The notes under the pieces: model-generated
What the model saw: the letters and a program-made list of their open reading frames with translations, nothing else
Databases searched by the model: none
Told to the model about the DNA's origin: nothing
Source: Verrucomicrobiaceae bacterium
GTDB lineage: Bacteria > Verrucomicrobiota > Verrucomicrobiia > Verrucomicrobiales > Verrucomicrobiaceae
Direction: 5' to 3'
Assembly: GCA_016713035.1 (NCBI GenBank)
Contig: JADJPW010000001.1
Span: 186,001 to 250,000 of the forward strand
Length of the DNA stretch: 64,000 bases
Made by a program: the position numbers and the translations under genes
In this document: in pieces, positions 18,849 through 28,545 of the stretch
Layout of the letters: the number at the start of each line of letters is the position of its first letter
Numbering within the stretch: the stretch's first letter is position 1

Positions 18849-19484
18849 ATGCGCCGACTCCTTGCCTCTCTCGCTCTCGTCTCCATCGCTCACGCGGCTG
18901 ATCCAGTGCCACTGACGCTCGCAGACTTCACCGATGTCAAAGGAGCAGCTCCATCCGGTGGCTGGCAGTCGGAGTCCGACGGCAGCATCCACCTCGCAGG
19001 CAAGGGCGGTGGCAATTTGATCTCCAAAAACGAGTATCAAAACTTCGTCCTCGAATGGGAGTGGAAACTCAATCCCAAGGGCAACAACGGCATCAAATAT
19101 TGGGTCACCAAGATCGCTGACAAAGAGTGGCTCGGCATCGAATACCAAATGATCGACGACAGCGGCCACCCCGATGGCCTCCGTGGCGGCTCCCACACCA
19201 CCGCATCCATCTATGACATCAAAGAGCCCGTCGCTGGCAAAGCCGTGAAGCCCGCTGGCGAATGGAATAGCAGCAAAATCGTCGTCCAGGACGGCAAAGT
19301 TCAGCATTGGCTCAATGGAGCACTCGCCTCCGAAGCAGACACCACCACCCCCGAGTGGCAGGAGCGTATCGCCAAGAGCAAATTCAAGAGCAAGGTCGGC
19401 TTCGCTCCTGGAAAAGGCAAAATCATGCTCACCGAGCACGGCGATGAGACTTGGTTCAAAAACCTCCGTATCACCGCGAATTAA
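18849..19484 (+). CDS. DUF1080 (3-keto-disaccharide hydrolase-like) secreted protein
   Basis: A 211-residue protein with signal peptide MRRLLASLALVSIAHA and a single DUF1080 concanavalin-like lectin/glucanase fold: EYQNFVLEWEWKLNPKGNNGIKYWV, then WNSSKIVVQDGKVQHWLNG, then a terminal WFKNLRI strand. The family includes 3-keto-disaccharide hydrolases in the oxidative sugar pathway, but many members have no tested activity. It is the first gene of a rightward run that continues with the PQQ-like propeller and a PSCyt1 protein. A second DUF1080 gene is at 47785-48405. Confidence 0.85.
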   Translation: MRRLLASLALVSIAHAADPVPLTLADFTDVKGAAPSGGWQSESDGSIHLAGKGGGNLISKNEYQNFVLEWEWKLNPKGNNGIKYWVTKIADKEWLGIEYQMIDDSGHPDGLRGGSHTTASIYDIKEPVAGKAVKPAGEWNSSKIVVQDGKVQHWLNGALASEADTTTPEWQERIAKSKFKSKVGFAPGKGKIMLTEHGDETWFKNLRITAN

Positions 19485-19558
19485 ATCACAGAGTCGCTCG
19501 TATGCGACCTGCTACCGACTTGAATGTTCCCCTGCCCTAACTCCGTTTCCATCAGCTC

Positions 19559-20979
19559 ATGAAGCCCACTGCACTCCTCCTCGCCCTCATCGCTAGCGCA
19601 TCCCTCCTCCATGCGGAACTCCGCACCTGGAAAGATGCCACTGGCGCTCACGAAATCACCGCCGAGCTCGTCAGCGTCGCCGGTGGCAAAGTCACCCTGA
19701 AGCGTGAAAACGGCACCACCATCAGCCTACCTGTCGCCAGCCTCAGCAAAGCGGATCAGCTTTTCATCAATGGCGGCAAATCCGATGGCGCAGCAGCAGG
19801 TGCAGCCACATCCGATTGGCCACAGTGGCGTGGTCCAAACCGCGATGACGTGTCCCAGGAGACAGGTTTGCTGAAAAAGTGGCCCTCCGATGGCCCGAAA
19901 CGCGTGTGGGTCAGTGAGGACGCCGGGCTCGGCTACTCAGGCTTCGCCGTCGTGGGCGGGAAACTGTACACGATGGGACTTTACGATGCGGAAGAGAAGC
20001 TCATCTGCCTTGACACCGCCACTGGCAAGAAGCTGTGGAATCGACCGTCGGTGCCATTTACAAGAACAATGGTGGGGTGACGGCCCGCGCTGCACACCCA
20101 CCGTGGCTGGCGGCAAAGTCTTCGCCCTGGGCGGCAGCGGAAACCTCATCTGCGCGAATGCCGAAAGCGGCAAGCAGGAGTGGTCCATCAGCCTCATCAA
20201 GGATCTGGGCGGGGTATTGCAAAACTGGGGTTACACCGAGTCCCCGCTGGTGGATGGTGATCTCGTCATCGTGACTCCGGGCGGATCAAAGGGGGCCATC
20301 GCCGGCATCGACGCCAAGACCGGCAAAGTGAAATGGCAGACCAGTGATGTGACGGAAAACGCGCAGTACTCCTCGATCATCCCGATCGATCATGGCGGCC
20401 AGCGCCAGTATGTGCAGCTCCTGATGAAGAGCATCCTGAGCGTCTCCAAGGAAGGCAAAGTGCTCTGGAAAACCGATTTCCCAGGTGCCGTCGCAGTCAT
20501 CCCCGACTCCGATCTTCAAGGACGGCCAGGTTTACGTGACTGCTGGCTACAAGGTCGGCAGCAAGTCAGTGAAGATCGACGGCAACAGCGTCACGGAAGT
20601 GTACTCCAACCCGGACATGCAGAATCATCACGGCGGAGTCATTCTGATCGATGGCAAGCTCTACGGCCACAGCGACAAGGGCGGCTGGACCTGCCAGGAT
20701 TTCAAAACTGGTGAGATCGTGTGGCAGGACAAAGGCATCGGCAAAGGGGCCGTGGCCAGCGCGGACGGCATGCTCTACTGCCAGGCCGAGAACGACGGCA
20801 CCATCGCGCTCGTCAAAGTATCGGACAAAGGCTGGGAGATGGTCAGCAGCTTCAAGTTGGAAGCCCAGACCTCCCAACGTGCCAAAGATGGCCGCATCTG
20901 GACCCACCCCGTCGTCAGCGGTGGCAAGCTCTACCTCCGCGATCAGGAGCTGATCTCCTGCTACGACATCAAAGGTTAA
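19559..20979 (+). CDS. SHD1 domain plus PQQ-like beta-propeller protein, frameshifted
   Basis: Secreted protein with leader MKPTALLLALIASASLLHA, an SLA1-homology-domain-1-like module at residues 20-75 (LRTWKDATGAHEITAEL ... TTISLPVASLSKAD), and an outer-membrane-BamB/PQQ-dehydrogenase-like propeller (WPQWRGPNRDD; LDTATGKKLW; TPTVAGGKVFALGG; DFKTGEIVWQD). The frame breaks three times: near 20040 (one base missing before STVGAIYKNN), near 20071 (one missing before WGDGPRCTPT), and in the C-run 20501-20504 (one extra). Repair gives 473 residues with a normal propeller. No PQQ-dependent enzyme is implied; many members are structural or have lost the cofactor. Confidence 0.72.
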
Positions 20980-21045
20980 GCCACCGACATACCTGCATCC
21001 GAGCTGGCCGGCACGCACGCTGTCCCAGCGATTCTGCGCAAAGCA

Positions 21046-24000
21046 GTGCCTACGAGGTCCGTTTTCACCTACGTGACCGCCTTTAACCTGCTTTGCCTTT
21101 TTCTCCCTGTCGCCGCACTCACCGCCGCGCCGGTGGACTTTTCACGGGATGTGCAGCCGCTGCTCGCCCAGCATTGCCTGGAGTGCCACGGCCCAGATGA
21201 CTCCAAAGGCGGCCTCGTGCTCACCAGCCGCGAGCTCGCTCTCAAAGCACTCAAAAGCGGTGCCCACGCCATCATCCCCGGCAAGCCGGAGCAGAGCGAG
21301 ATGCTCGCCCGGCTCACCACCTCTGACCCGGATGAGCAAATGCCACCGCCCAAGCACCGCGAAAAGCACGCCATCCAGACCCGCGACATCGACACCCTGC
21401 GCCGCTGGATCGCCGAAGGTGCCCACTTTGAAGCTCACTGGGCCTACAAACAGCCCGCATCGACCTTCAAGCTGCCAGACGGCGTGCATCCCATCGATCA
21501 CTTCGTCCGCCAAAAGCTCGCGGAAGTTGGCATCGCCCCTTCGCCAGAAGCCGATGCCGTCACTTTGATCAAACGGGCCACCTACGACCTCCACGGCCTG
21601 CCGCCCACGCCGCAGGAGGTGGATGCATTCATCGCCGCATCTCAGCGCGATCCACAGCATGCCTTTGAGCAGCTCCTCGATCGACTTTTCGCTAGCGAGC
21701 GCTTCGCCGAGCGCTGGGCTCGTCATTGGTTGGACATGGCACGCTACGCCGACAGCGATGGTTATGAAAAGGACCGCGCACGGCCAGACGCCTGGCGCTA
21801 CCGCGACTGGGTCATCCGCGCGATCCATGAAGACAAACCCTTCGATCAATTCACCATCGAGCAACTCGCCGGTGATCTCCTACCACAGGCCACACCGGAG
21901 CAGATCGTCGCCACAGCCTTTCATCGCCAAACCCTCACCAACACCGAAGGCGGCACCGATCAGGAGCAATTCCGCATCGAGGCCTGCATGGACCGCGTAG
22001 AGACGCTCGGCACCGTCTGGCTGGGCCTCACCGTCGGCTGTGCACGCTGCCACACGCACAAATACGATCAGATCACGCAAAAGGAATACTACCAGCTCTT
22101 CGCCTTCTTCAACAACGGCGACGAAGTGAACCGCCAAGTGCCCACCACTCCCGCCGAATGGGCCGCGTATGAAAAAACCAACGGCGATGCCGTCAAAAAG
22201 CTCATCCCACTGCGCCAGGCACTCGATGCCGCCAAAGCGGAGCTTCCCGTGAAACTTCCCGCTTGGGAAAAAGCCGTCAAAGCCCGCCTCGCTCAAGCTA
22301 CCGCCGCCAAAGCCGCACAATCCTTCCTTCCGCTGAAACTCACCGCGCCCAAAACGCTCAAGCCCCAGCCCGATGGCAGCTTTTTGACCACCGACCGCAA
22401 ATCAGCCACCGCCACCTACACTCTCGAACTCAGCGCTCATGCCAAACCGATCAGCGCCGTGCAGATCGAGGCACTGCCAGATGCCTCCTTGCCCCAAAAC
22501 GGCCCTGGGCTCAATACGGGAGGCAACTTCGTCATCACCGGCGTCAGCGCCGCACGCAGCGATGGCCGCGAAGTCATCCTCCACTCACCCAAAGCCGACT
22601 TCGAGCAAGCCAAGTTCACCGCCGCCAATGTCCTCGATGCGGATGATCAAACCGGCTGGGCAGTCAGTGGCAAAACCGGCCAAAAACACAGCCTCACTCT
22701 CCAATTCGCCGAACCACTCGTCTTGACCGCGAAGGATAAACTCACGCTCCGCATCGAGCAAAAATACGCCAAAGGCCAGCACACGCTCGGGCGCTTCCGC
22801 GTGCTCGCCGCTAGTGAGGAAACCGAAGACAGCATCGCACCGGCAGATGTGCGCAAAATCCTCTCCGAAGAGCCGAAACGCCGCAATCCTGTCGTCATTC
22901 AGCCCCTGTGGGCCTGGATGGAAAAAGTCGATCCTGAAGTCGTCGCCGCCGCACGCGCCTTGCAGCTCGCCGAGGCCAAATTGCCAAAAGCACCGCTCAT
23001 GGACGTCCGCGTCATCGCCCACCGCGCTAGCAATCCACGCAAGACGCATCTCCTCCATCGCGGCGATTTCCTCCAGCCTGCCGATGAGGTCACTCCCGCC
23101 ACCTTTTCCACCCTGCCGCCCATCCGTGGCACTTCGCGGCTCGATCTCGCTCGCTGGCTCGTCAGCAAAGATCATCCACTCACTCCCCGCGTCACCGTGA
23201 ACCACTTTTGGACCCGCCTTTTCGGTGAAGGCCTCGTCCACACCGTCGCCGACTTCGGCGTGCGTGGAGATACCCCGACGCATCCCGAGCTACTCGACTG
23301 GCTCGCCACCGAGTTCATCAAGCAAGGCTGGAGCCGAAAGCGCCTTTTGAAGACCATCATGCTCTCCAAGACCTACCGCCAGAGCAGCGCCATCGCTGCC
23401 AACTTGCCTGCGAAGGTTCTGGAGCTCGATCCACGCAACAGCCTCCTCTGGCGTCAAAACCGACTTCGCGTCGAGGGCGAGATCGTGCGTGATCTGCACC
23501 TCGCCGCCAGCGGACTGCTCTCCGCGAAAATCGGTGCCCCCAGTGTCTATCCGCCCATGCCGCCGGACATCGCCGCACTCAGCTACGCGGGCAATTTTAA
23601 GTGGACCACCTCCACGGGCGAAGATCGCTACCGCCGTGGCATGTACACCTTTTTCAAGCGCACCGCTCCACACCCGGATTTGACCACTTTTGACTGCCCC
23701 GATGCCAATTTGACCAATGTGCGCCGCACTGTGAGCAACACACCGCTACAAGCCCTCACCACCCTAAATGCCGAATCCTTCGCCGAAGCCGCACAAGCCC
23801 TCGCCAAGCGTGTTTTGACCGAAAAGTCGCTCACAGACGACTCTCAGCGGCTCAAACAGGCCTTCCGACTCTGCATCGCCCGCGAGGCTGCGGACTCGGA
23901 GCTGCGCAGCCTGGCCAAACTGCTCGAAGAATCCCGCTACACTTATCAAAACAGCCCCGCAGACGAAGCCAAAGCCGCGCTCGGCACCCACGCCGCCGCC

Positions 24001-24084
24001 AGCATCCCCACCGCCGAAAATGCCGCCTGGGTCGCTGTCTCTCGCATCATTTTGAATCTCGACGAACTCATCACACGCGAGTAA
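21046..24084 (+). CDS. PSCyt1-DUF1549-DUF1553 large secreted protein
   Basis: A 1012-residue protein starting at a GTG, with leader VFTYVTAFNLLCLFLPVAALTAA. PSCyt1 is about residues 30-115 (heme motif CLECH). DUF1549 is about 140-360, with a second CxxCH (CARCH) followed by THKYDQITQKEYYQL. DUF1553 is about 690-960 (RVTVNHFWTRLFGEGLVHTV). A beta-rich spacer at about 440-600 (TLELSAHAKPISAVQIEALPD) looks like an F5/8-type or planctomycete-specific insertion. The start is uncertain because no ATG precedes the leader. Biochemical role is not established for the family; localisation should be periplasmic or extracytoplasmic. Confidence 0.83.
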   Translation: MPTRSVFTYVTAFNLLCLFLPVAALTAAPVDFSRDVQPLLAQHCLECHGPDDSKGGLVLTSRELALKALKSGAHAIIPGKPEQSEMLARLTTSDPDEQMPPPKHREKHAIQTRDIDTLRRWIAEGAHFEAHWAYKQPASTFKLPDGVHPIDHFVRQKLAEVGIAPSPEADAVTLIKRATYDLHGLPPTPQEVDAFIAASQRDPQHAFEQLLDRLFASERFAERWARHWLDMARYADSDGYEKDRARPDAWRYRDWVIRAIHEDKPFDQFTIEQLAGDLLPQATPEQIVATAFHRQTLTNTEGGTDQEQFRIEACMDRVETLGTVWLGLTVGCARCHTHKYDQITQKEYYQLFAFFNNGDEVNRQVPTTPAEWAAYEKTNGDAVKKLIPLRQALDAAKAELPVKLPAWEKAVKARLAQATAAKAAQSFLPLKLTAPKTLKPQPDGSFLTTDRKSATATYTLELSAHAKPISAVQIEALPDASLPQNGPGLNTGGNFVITGVSAARSDGREVILHSPKADFEQAKFTAANVLDADDQTGWAVSGKTGQKHSLTLQFAEPLVLTAKDKLTLRIEQKYAKGQHTLGRFRVLAASEETEDSIAPADVRKILSEEPKRRNPVVIQPLWAWMEKVDPEVVAAARALQLAEAKLPKAPLMDVRVIAHRASNPRKTHLLHRGDFLQPADEVTPATFSTLPPIRGTSRLDLARWLVSKDHPLTPRVTVNHFWTRLFGEGLVHTVADFGVRGDTPTHPELLDWLATEFIKQGWSRKRLLKTIMLSKTYRQSSAIAANLPAKVLELDPRNSLLWRQNRLRVEGEIVRDLHLAASGLLSAKIGAPSVYPPMPPDIAALSYAGNFKWTTSTGEDRYRRGMYTFFKRTAPHPDLTTFDCPDANLTNVRRTVSNTPLQALTTLNAESFAEAAQALAKRVLTEKSLTDDSQRLKQAFRLCIAREAADSELRSLAKLLEESRYTYQNSPADEAKAALGTHAAASIPTAENAAWVAVSRIILNLDELITRE

Positions 24085-24100
24085 AAGGCCGTCTTCACCT

Positions 24101-25399
24101 ATGTTGCGCTACAAGCCCCTACCTGCCTCGTTTTACACCGAAAACCGTCAGCGCCTCTACGCCAAGCTGGCACCACGCTCCGTGGTGATCGTTCATTCAA
24201 ACGATGTGCTCCCCACCAATGCGGATGGCTCCATGAGCTTCATCCAAAACACGGACATGCTCTACCTCAGCGGCATCGACCAGGAGGAGTCCATCTTGAT
24301 CCTCTTCCCTGATGCCTCCGACCCCAAGCAGCGTGAGATGATCTTCACCCGCGAGACGAATGAAACCGTCGCCGTGTGGGAGGGCGAAAAGCTCACCAAG
24401 GAGCAAGCCCGCCAGCAAAGCGGCATCGCTCGTGCGCATTGGCTTGATGACTTTGAGACCCAATTCCGCTCCGTCATGTGCCAGGCAGATCATGTTTACC
24501 TGAACTCGAACGAGCACATCCGCGCCACCATCCCTACGGAGACACGCCAGACACGCTTCACCCACCGCTGCCGCCAGGAGTATCCGCTGCATGACTTTCG
24601 CCGTCTCGCCCCGCTGATGCATGACCTGCGTGCCATCAAGAGCCCGCATGAAATCACCGCGCTCAATGAGGCCATCCGCATCACTGGAGATGGTTTTGAG
24701 CGGCTGCTACGCTTTGTGAAGCCCGGCGTGCATGAGTTTGAGATCGAAGCAGAGCTGACCCACGAGTTCCTGCGCCAGCGGGCACGCGGATTCGCCTACA
24801 CACCCATCATCGCCACCGGGGCGAATGCCTGCGTCCTGCATTACATCACCAATCACTGCCAGTGCCAGGATGGAGAGCTCATCCTGCTGGATGTCGCGGC
24901 GAACTACGCCAACTACAACGCTGACCTCACACGCACCATCCCCGTGAATGGCCGCTTCACACCGCGCCAGCGCCTCGTTTATGATGCGGTGCTGCGTGTC
25001 TTTAAAAAATGCTGCACCATGCTCCGCCCCGGCGTCATCATCCGCGAGTATCAGGAGCAGGTCGGACTCCTCATGCAGGATGAGCTGCTCGGCCTGGGCC
25101 TCATCACCCAGGACGACATCGCCAAGCAAGACCCGGAGAAGCCTGCGTATAAAAAATACTTCCCACACGGCACCAGCCACCCACTGGGGCTCGATGTGCA
25201 TGATGTAGGCCGCATGTGGCAGCCCATCCAGCCCGGCATGGTCTTCACCGTCGAACCCGGCATCTACATCCGTGAAGAAAAACTCGGCGTCCGGCTCGAA
25301 AACAACATCCTCATCGGCGAAAACGGCAACACCGACCTCATGGCCCACATCCCCATCGAGGCGGATGACATCGAAGCCGCGATGAATGCCGGGAAATAG
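24101..25399 (+). CDS. pepP: Xaa-Pro aminopeptidase (aminopeptidase P, M24B)
   Basis: A 432-residue cytoplasmic metallopeptidase that removes an N-terminal residue when proline is next. It has the AMP_N domain (about 1-150) and the pita-bread M24 domain. Metal ligands are visible as Asp in LLDVAANYANYNADLTRTIP (two Asp), His in HGTSHPLGLDVHD, and Glu in FTVEPGIYI and VRLENNILI. Length and motif spacing match PepP. It begins 16 bp after the PSCyt1 stop and is followed by rsmE after 11 bp, so the three may be cotranscribed by position rather than by function. Confidence 0.9.
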   Translation: MLRYKPLPASFYTENRQRLYAKLAPRSVVIVHSNDVLPTNADGSMSFIQNTDMLYLSGIDQEESILILFPDASDPKQREMIFTRETNETVAVWEGEKLTKEQARQQSGIARAHWLDDFETQFRSVMCQADHVYLNSNEHIRATIPTETRQTRFTHRCRQEYPLHDFRRLAPLMHDLRAIKSPHEITALNEAIRITGDGFERLLRFVKPGVHEFEIEAELTHEFLRQRARGFAYTPIIATGANACVLHYITNHCQCQDGELILLDVAANYANYNADLTRTIPVNGRFTPRQRLVYDAVLRVFKKCCTMLRPGVIIREYQEQVGLLMQDELLGLGLITQDDIAKQDPEKPAYKKYFPHGTSHPLGLDVHDVGRMWQPIQPGMVFTVEPGIYIREEKLGVRLENNILIGENGNTDLMAHIPIEADDIEAAMNAGK

Positions 25400-25410
25400 C
25401 CCCATGTGTC

Positions 25411-26139
25411 ATGTCGCTCCCGCGCTTTCACCTCCCTACCGCTGCTTGGACACCGCCGCTGCTCACACTCACGGACGATGAGGCTGCTCATTGCAGCCGC
25501 GTGATGCGGAAGGAACCCGGCGACCGCGTGGAGCTCTTTGACGGCGCGGGCCGTGTCGCCCTGTGCGAGATCACGCAGGTCACCAAATGCAGCGTGCAGG
25601 CACGCATCGAGTCCGAGACGCACACACCGCCCTTTGCGACGGCCATTCACCTTTTTCCCGCACTCATCAAAGCAGAGCCCTTTGAGTGGCTGCTGGAAAA
25701 AGCCGTCGAGCTAGGCGCTGCGAGCATCCAGCCCGTGATCACCGCACGCAGTGTGATCCATCTGGACTCCGCGCAGATGGAAAAAAAACTCACCAAATGG
25801 CGCAGGCACATGATCGAAAGCGCCAAGCAGTGCCACACGCCCTTCATTCCGCGATTGGAGACGCCACTGCCCTTTGCGAAGGCTCTCTCCAGCGTGAATG
25901 CCGCCCTGCGCCTCATCCCAGCACTCAGCGAGCACTCTCGTAGTCTGAAGCAGGCTCTACCCGCGATCAGGCCAGCCACGGTGGCCGTCCTCATCGGCCC
26001 AGAGGGCGACTTCACCGCAGAGGAGGAGTCTTTGGCCCAGAGTCACGGCTTTTTGCCCATCACACTAGGCCCACTCATCCTGCGTGCCGAGACCGCCGCC
26101 ATCACCACCCTCGCCATCCTGGGCCACGAGCTGCGCTAA
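25411..26139 (+). CDS. rsmE: 16S rRNA m3U1498 methyltransferase RsmE
   Basis: A 242-residue SPOUT-class methyltransferase that methylates N3 of U1498 in 16S rRNA. An N-terminal PUA-like region (about 1-75, ending in ITQVTKCSVQARIE) is followed by the knotted catalytic part: LIKAEPFEWLLEKAVELGAASIQPV, then VLIGPEGDFTAEEE and LGPLILRAETAAI, which are the conserved SAM-binding loops. Length is standard. It ends 18 bp before the stop of a convergent PSCyt1 gene. Confidence 0.93.
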   Translation: MSLPRFHLPTAAWTPPLLTLTDDEAAHCSRVMRKEPGDRVELFDGAGRVALCEITQVTKCSVQARIESETHTPPFATAIHLFPALIKAEPFEWLLEKAVELGAASIQPVITARSVIHLDSAQMEKKLTKWRRHMIESAKQCHTPFIPRLETPLPFAKALSSVNAALRLIPALSEHSRSLKQALPAIRPATVAVLIGPEGDFTAEEESLAQSHGFLPITLGPLILRAETAAITTLAILGHELR

Positions 26140-26157
26140 GCGCTTTCCGCACCACCA

Positions 26158-28488
26158 TCAGTCCCGCGTCAGCGTCTCATCCAGATTCAGCAAAGTGCGG
26201 GCGGCAGCCAGAGGCGGCAGCTTTTGCAGCAACGCGAGTTCATCCGCATGTGGACTGCGACTGGTGCAGAGGCGGAAGGCATAAGGGATGCCTTTTTGCG
26301 TGATGGTCTTCTCCAGCGCCGCAGCGAACTCAAAGAAGCCGCTGTCATTGAGCAGCGTCAGCGCCTGCAGCGGCGTGTTGCTGCGAATGCGGCGTGTGCA
26401 GGAGGTGAAGCCCTCTGGCGCATCGAAAACCGTCAGCGCTGGCGGCGGTGAGGCGCGGTAAATGAAGGTGTAGAGACCACGGCGGTATTTGTCTTCTCCT
26501 TTGCTCACGGTCCACACGCGTTTCACCTGCCCCTGGCCCATGACGCCATCCGGGATCGGCGGATAGACGGGCGGGCCGCCGATTTTCCGCGAAAGCAGGC
26601 CGCTGATGCTCAGGGAGGCATCCCGCACGATTTCGGCATCCAGTCGGATGCGCTGCTGGCGGGCGAGGAGGTAGTTGTTCGGGTCTTTTTCACGCAAATC
26701 AGGGCGATCCGCGCTGTCTTGACGATAGGTGTGTGAGGTCACGATCAGGCGATGCAGCTCCTTGAGGCTCCATTTCTTCGCCATGAACTCCGTGGCCAGC
26801 CAATCGAGCAACTCAGGATGGCTGGGCTGCGTCCCCTGGGAGCCGAAGTCATTTTCCGTCTCTACCAGCCCACGGCCAAAATACTGCTGCCAGACGCGAT
26901 TGACGATCACTCGGGCAGTGAGCGGATTTTTCGGACTGACGAGCCATTTGGCCAAATCGAGCCGATTGGGCTGCTGGGAGCTGGTTTCAAAGGCGTGGAG
27001 CACTTTGGGCGTGCCTGGCTTCACCTCCGCATCCGGGCGGGTGAAGTCACCTTTGATGAAAACGGTGGTCTTGCGCGGCTTTGGCAGTTCCTTCATCACC
27101 AGCGTAGTGGTGCCCTGATTGAGCTGCGTATCGAGTTCCTTGTGCTGATCACTCAGGATGCGGATTTCATCGCTCGGATTCACGATGATGGCAAACAAGG
27201 CCAAATTGTCGGCGAGTGAGCGCTTCGCAGCGGGCTTTTCGACGGCTTTTTTGACACCTGCGGTCAGCTTTTTGCGAAAGTCCGCGCTGAGACCTTTTTC
27301 CCACTCGGTGACTTCCGCGTAGCGCTGCTTGATGAGCGCTTGGAGCTTGGTTTCCACTGCTTTGAAGTCGGCCGTGAGCGCTTTGACATTCACCTTCGGG
27401 TCAAAGACCTTCATCACCGGCTCATCCTGGTTATTGAGGAAGGCAAAGAGCTGGTAGTACTCCTTTTGCTCGATGGGATCGAATTTATGATCGTGACACT
27501 GCGCACAGCCGATGCTTAGCCCCAGCCACACGCTGCCCGTGGTCGCCACACGGTCAAACACGCTGTCGATACGGAACTGCTCCTTATCGATGCCGCCTTC
27601 TTGATTGATCTGCGTATTGCGATGAAAGCCGGTGGCGATGATTTGGCTCTCCTTTGCCTTCGGCAGCAAATCGCCCGCGAGCTGCTCAATGGTGAAGCGA
27701 TCAAACGGCATGTCCGCATTCAAAGCATCAATCACCCAGTCGCGGAACTTCCATATCTGCCGTGGTGCGTCGATGGAGTAGCCATTGCTATCCGCATAGC
27801 GTGCCTGATCCAGCCACCAGCGTGCCCAGCGCTCACCATGATGCTGACTCGCCAGGAGCCGATCCACCAACTCAGCGTAGGCTTTGCTCTTCGCCTCCGG
27901 CTTGGCGCTGGAGGCAGCTTGCACAAAGGCATCCACCTCCGCAGGCGAAGGCGGCAGCCCCGTGAGATCGAGCGAGACACGGCGAATGAGCTTTTCCGGC
28001 GCGATCTCCGGCGAGGGCGTGAGACCCTCTTTCTTCAGCCGCTCGGTGATGAGCTGATCGATGGCCGCAGCACCCCTCGTGGCGATCTGGGGCCTACGCG
28101 GCGGCAGAAAAGCCCAGTGGGACTCATATTTCGCACCACTCTCGATCCAGCGGCGGATCAGATCACGCTGCGCCGCAGTGAGCGGCTGCTTATGCGACTT
28201 CGGCGGCGGCATGACTTCATCCTTATCCGTCGTGATAATGCGCTCCCAAGTGCTGGATTTCGCCAAATCCCCCGGCACGATGCCCCGCACGCCATCGCGG
28301 TCCTCCGTAGCCCCCTTAAAGGTATCCAGCCGCAAATCCGCCTCGCGGTGCTTCGGGTCAAAGCCATGACAAGCAAAACAATTCTCCGCCAGAATCGGCC
28401 GGATGTGCTGATTGAATGAAATCTCCTCCACTGCGACGGCGGAGGAGATGTTGATCAAAAGAAAAAAGGCAACCTGCGAACGAATCAT
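26158..28488 (-). CDS. PSCyt1-DUF1549-DUF1553 secreted protein
   Basis: A 776-residue compact member of the family with leader MIRSQVAFFLLINISSAVAVE. PSCyt1 carries the heme motif CFACH near residue 37. DUF1549 has the second motif CAQCH followed by DHKFDPIEQKEYYQL. DUF1553 follows (RVIVNRVWQQYFGRGLVETEND). Unlike the copies at 14600 and 60731, no additional beta domain is visible, so this may show the core architecture. It is flanked by rsmE (convergent) and a hydroxyacid dehydrogenase 57 bp away on the same strand. Confidence 0.87.
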   Translation of the reverse strand: MIRSQVAFFLLINISSAVAVEEISFNQHIRPILAENCFACHGFDPKHREADLRLDTFKGATEDRDGVRGIVPGDLAKSSTWERIITTDKDEVMPPPKSHKQPLTAAQRDLIRRWIESGAKYESHWAFLPPRRPQIATRGAAAIDQLITERLKKEGLTPSPEIAPEKLIRRVSLDLTGLPPSPAEVDAFVQAASSAKPEAKSKAYAELVDRLLASQHHGERWARWWLDQARYADSNGYSIDAPRQIWKFRDWVIDALNADMPFDRFTIEQLAGDLLPKAKESQIIATGFHRNTQINQEGGIDKEQFRIDSVFDRVATTGSVWLGLSIGCAQCHDHKFDPIEQKEYYQLFAFLNNQDEPVMKVFDPKVNVKALTADFKAVETKLQALIKQRYAEVTEWEKGLSADFRKKLTAGVKKAVEKPAAKRSLADNLALFAIIVNPSDEIRILSDQHKELDTQLNQGTTTLVMKELPKPRKTTVFIKGDFTRPDAEVKPGTPKVLHAFETSSQQPNRLDLAKWLVSPKNPLTARVIVNRVWQQYFGRGLVETENDFGSQGTQPSHPELLDWLATEFMAKKWSLKELHRLIVTSHTYRQDSADRPDLREKDPNNYLLARQQRIRLDAEIVRDASLSISGLLSRKIGGPPVYPPIPDGVMGQGQVKRVWTVSKGEDKYRRGLYTFIYRASPPPALTVFDAPEGFTSCTRRIRSNTPLQALTLLNDSGFFEFAAALEKTITQKGIPYAFRLCTSRSPHADELALLQKLPPLAAARTLLNLDETLTRD

Positions 28489-28545
28489 GAATGGAAAGTT
28501 ATACTGCTACCCACTGCGGAACATTTCCACCGAATGCAAGACGAC

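Noticed and set aside
19493..19508. Hairpin GTCGC/GCGAC after the DUF1080 gene as a terminator
   Set aside because: Only five base pairs and no U-tract.
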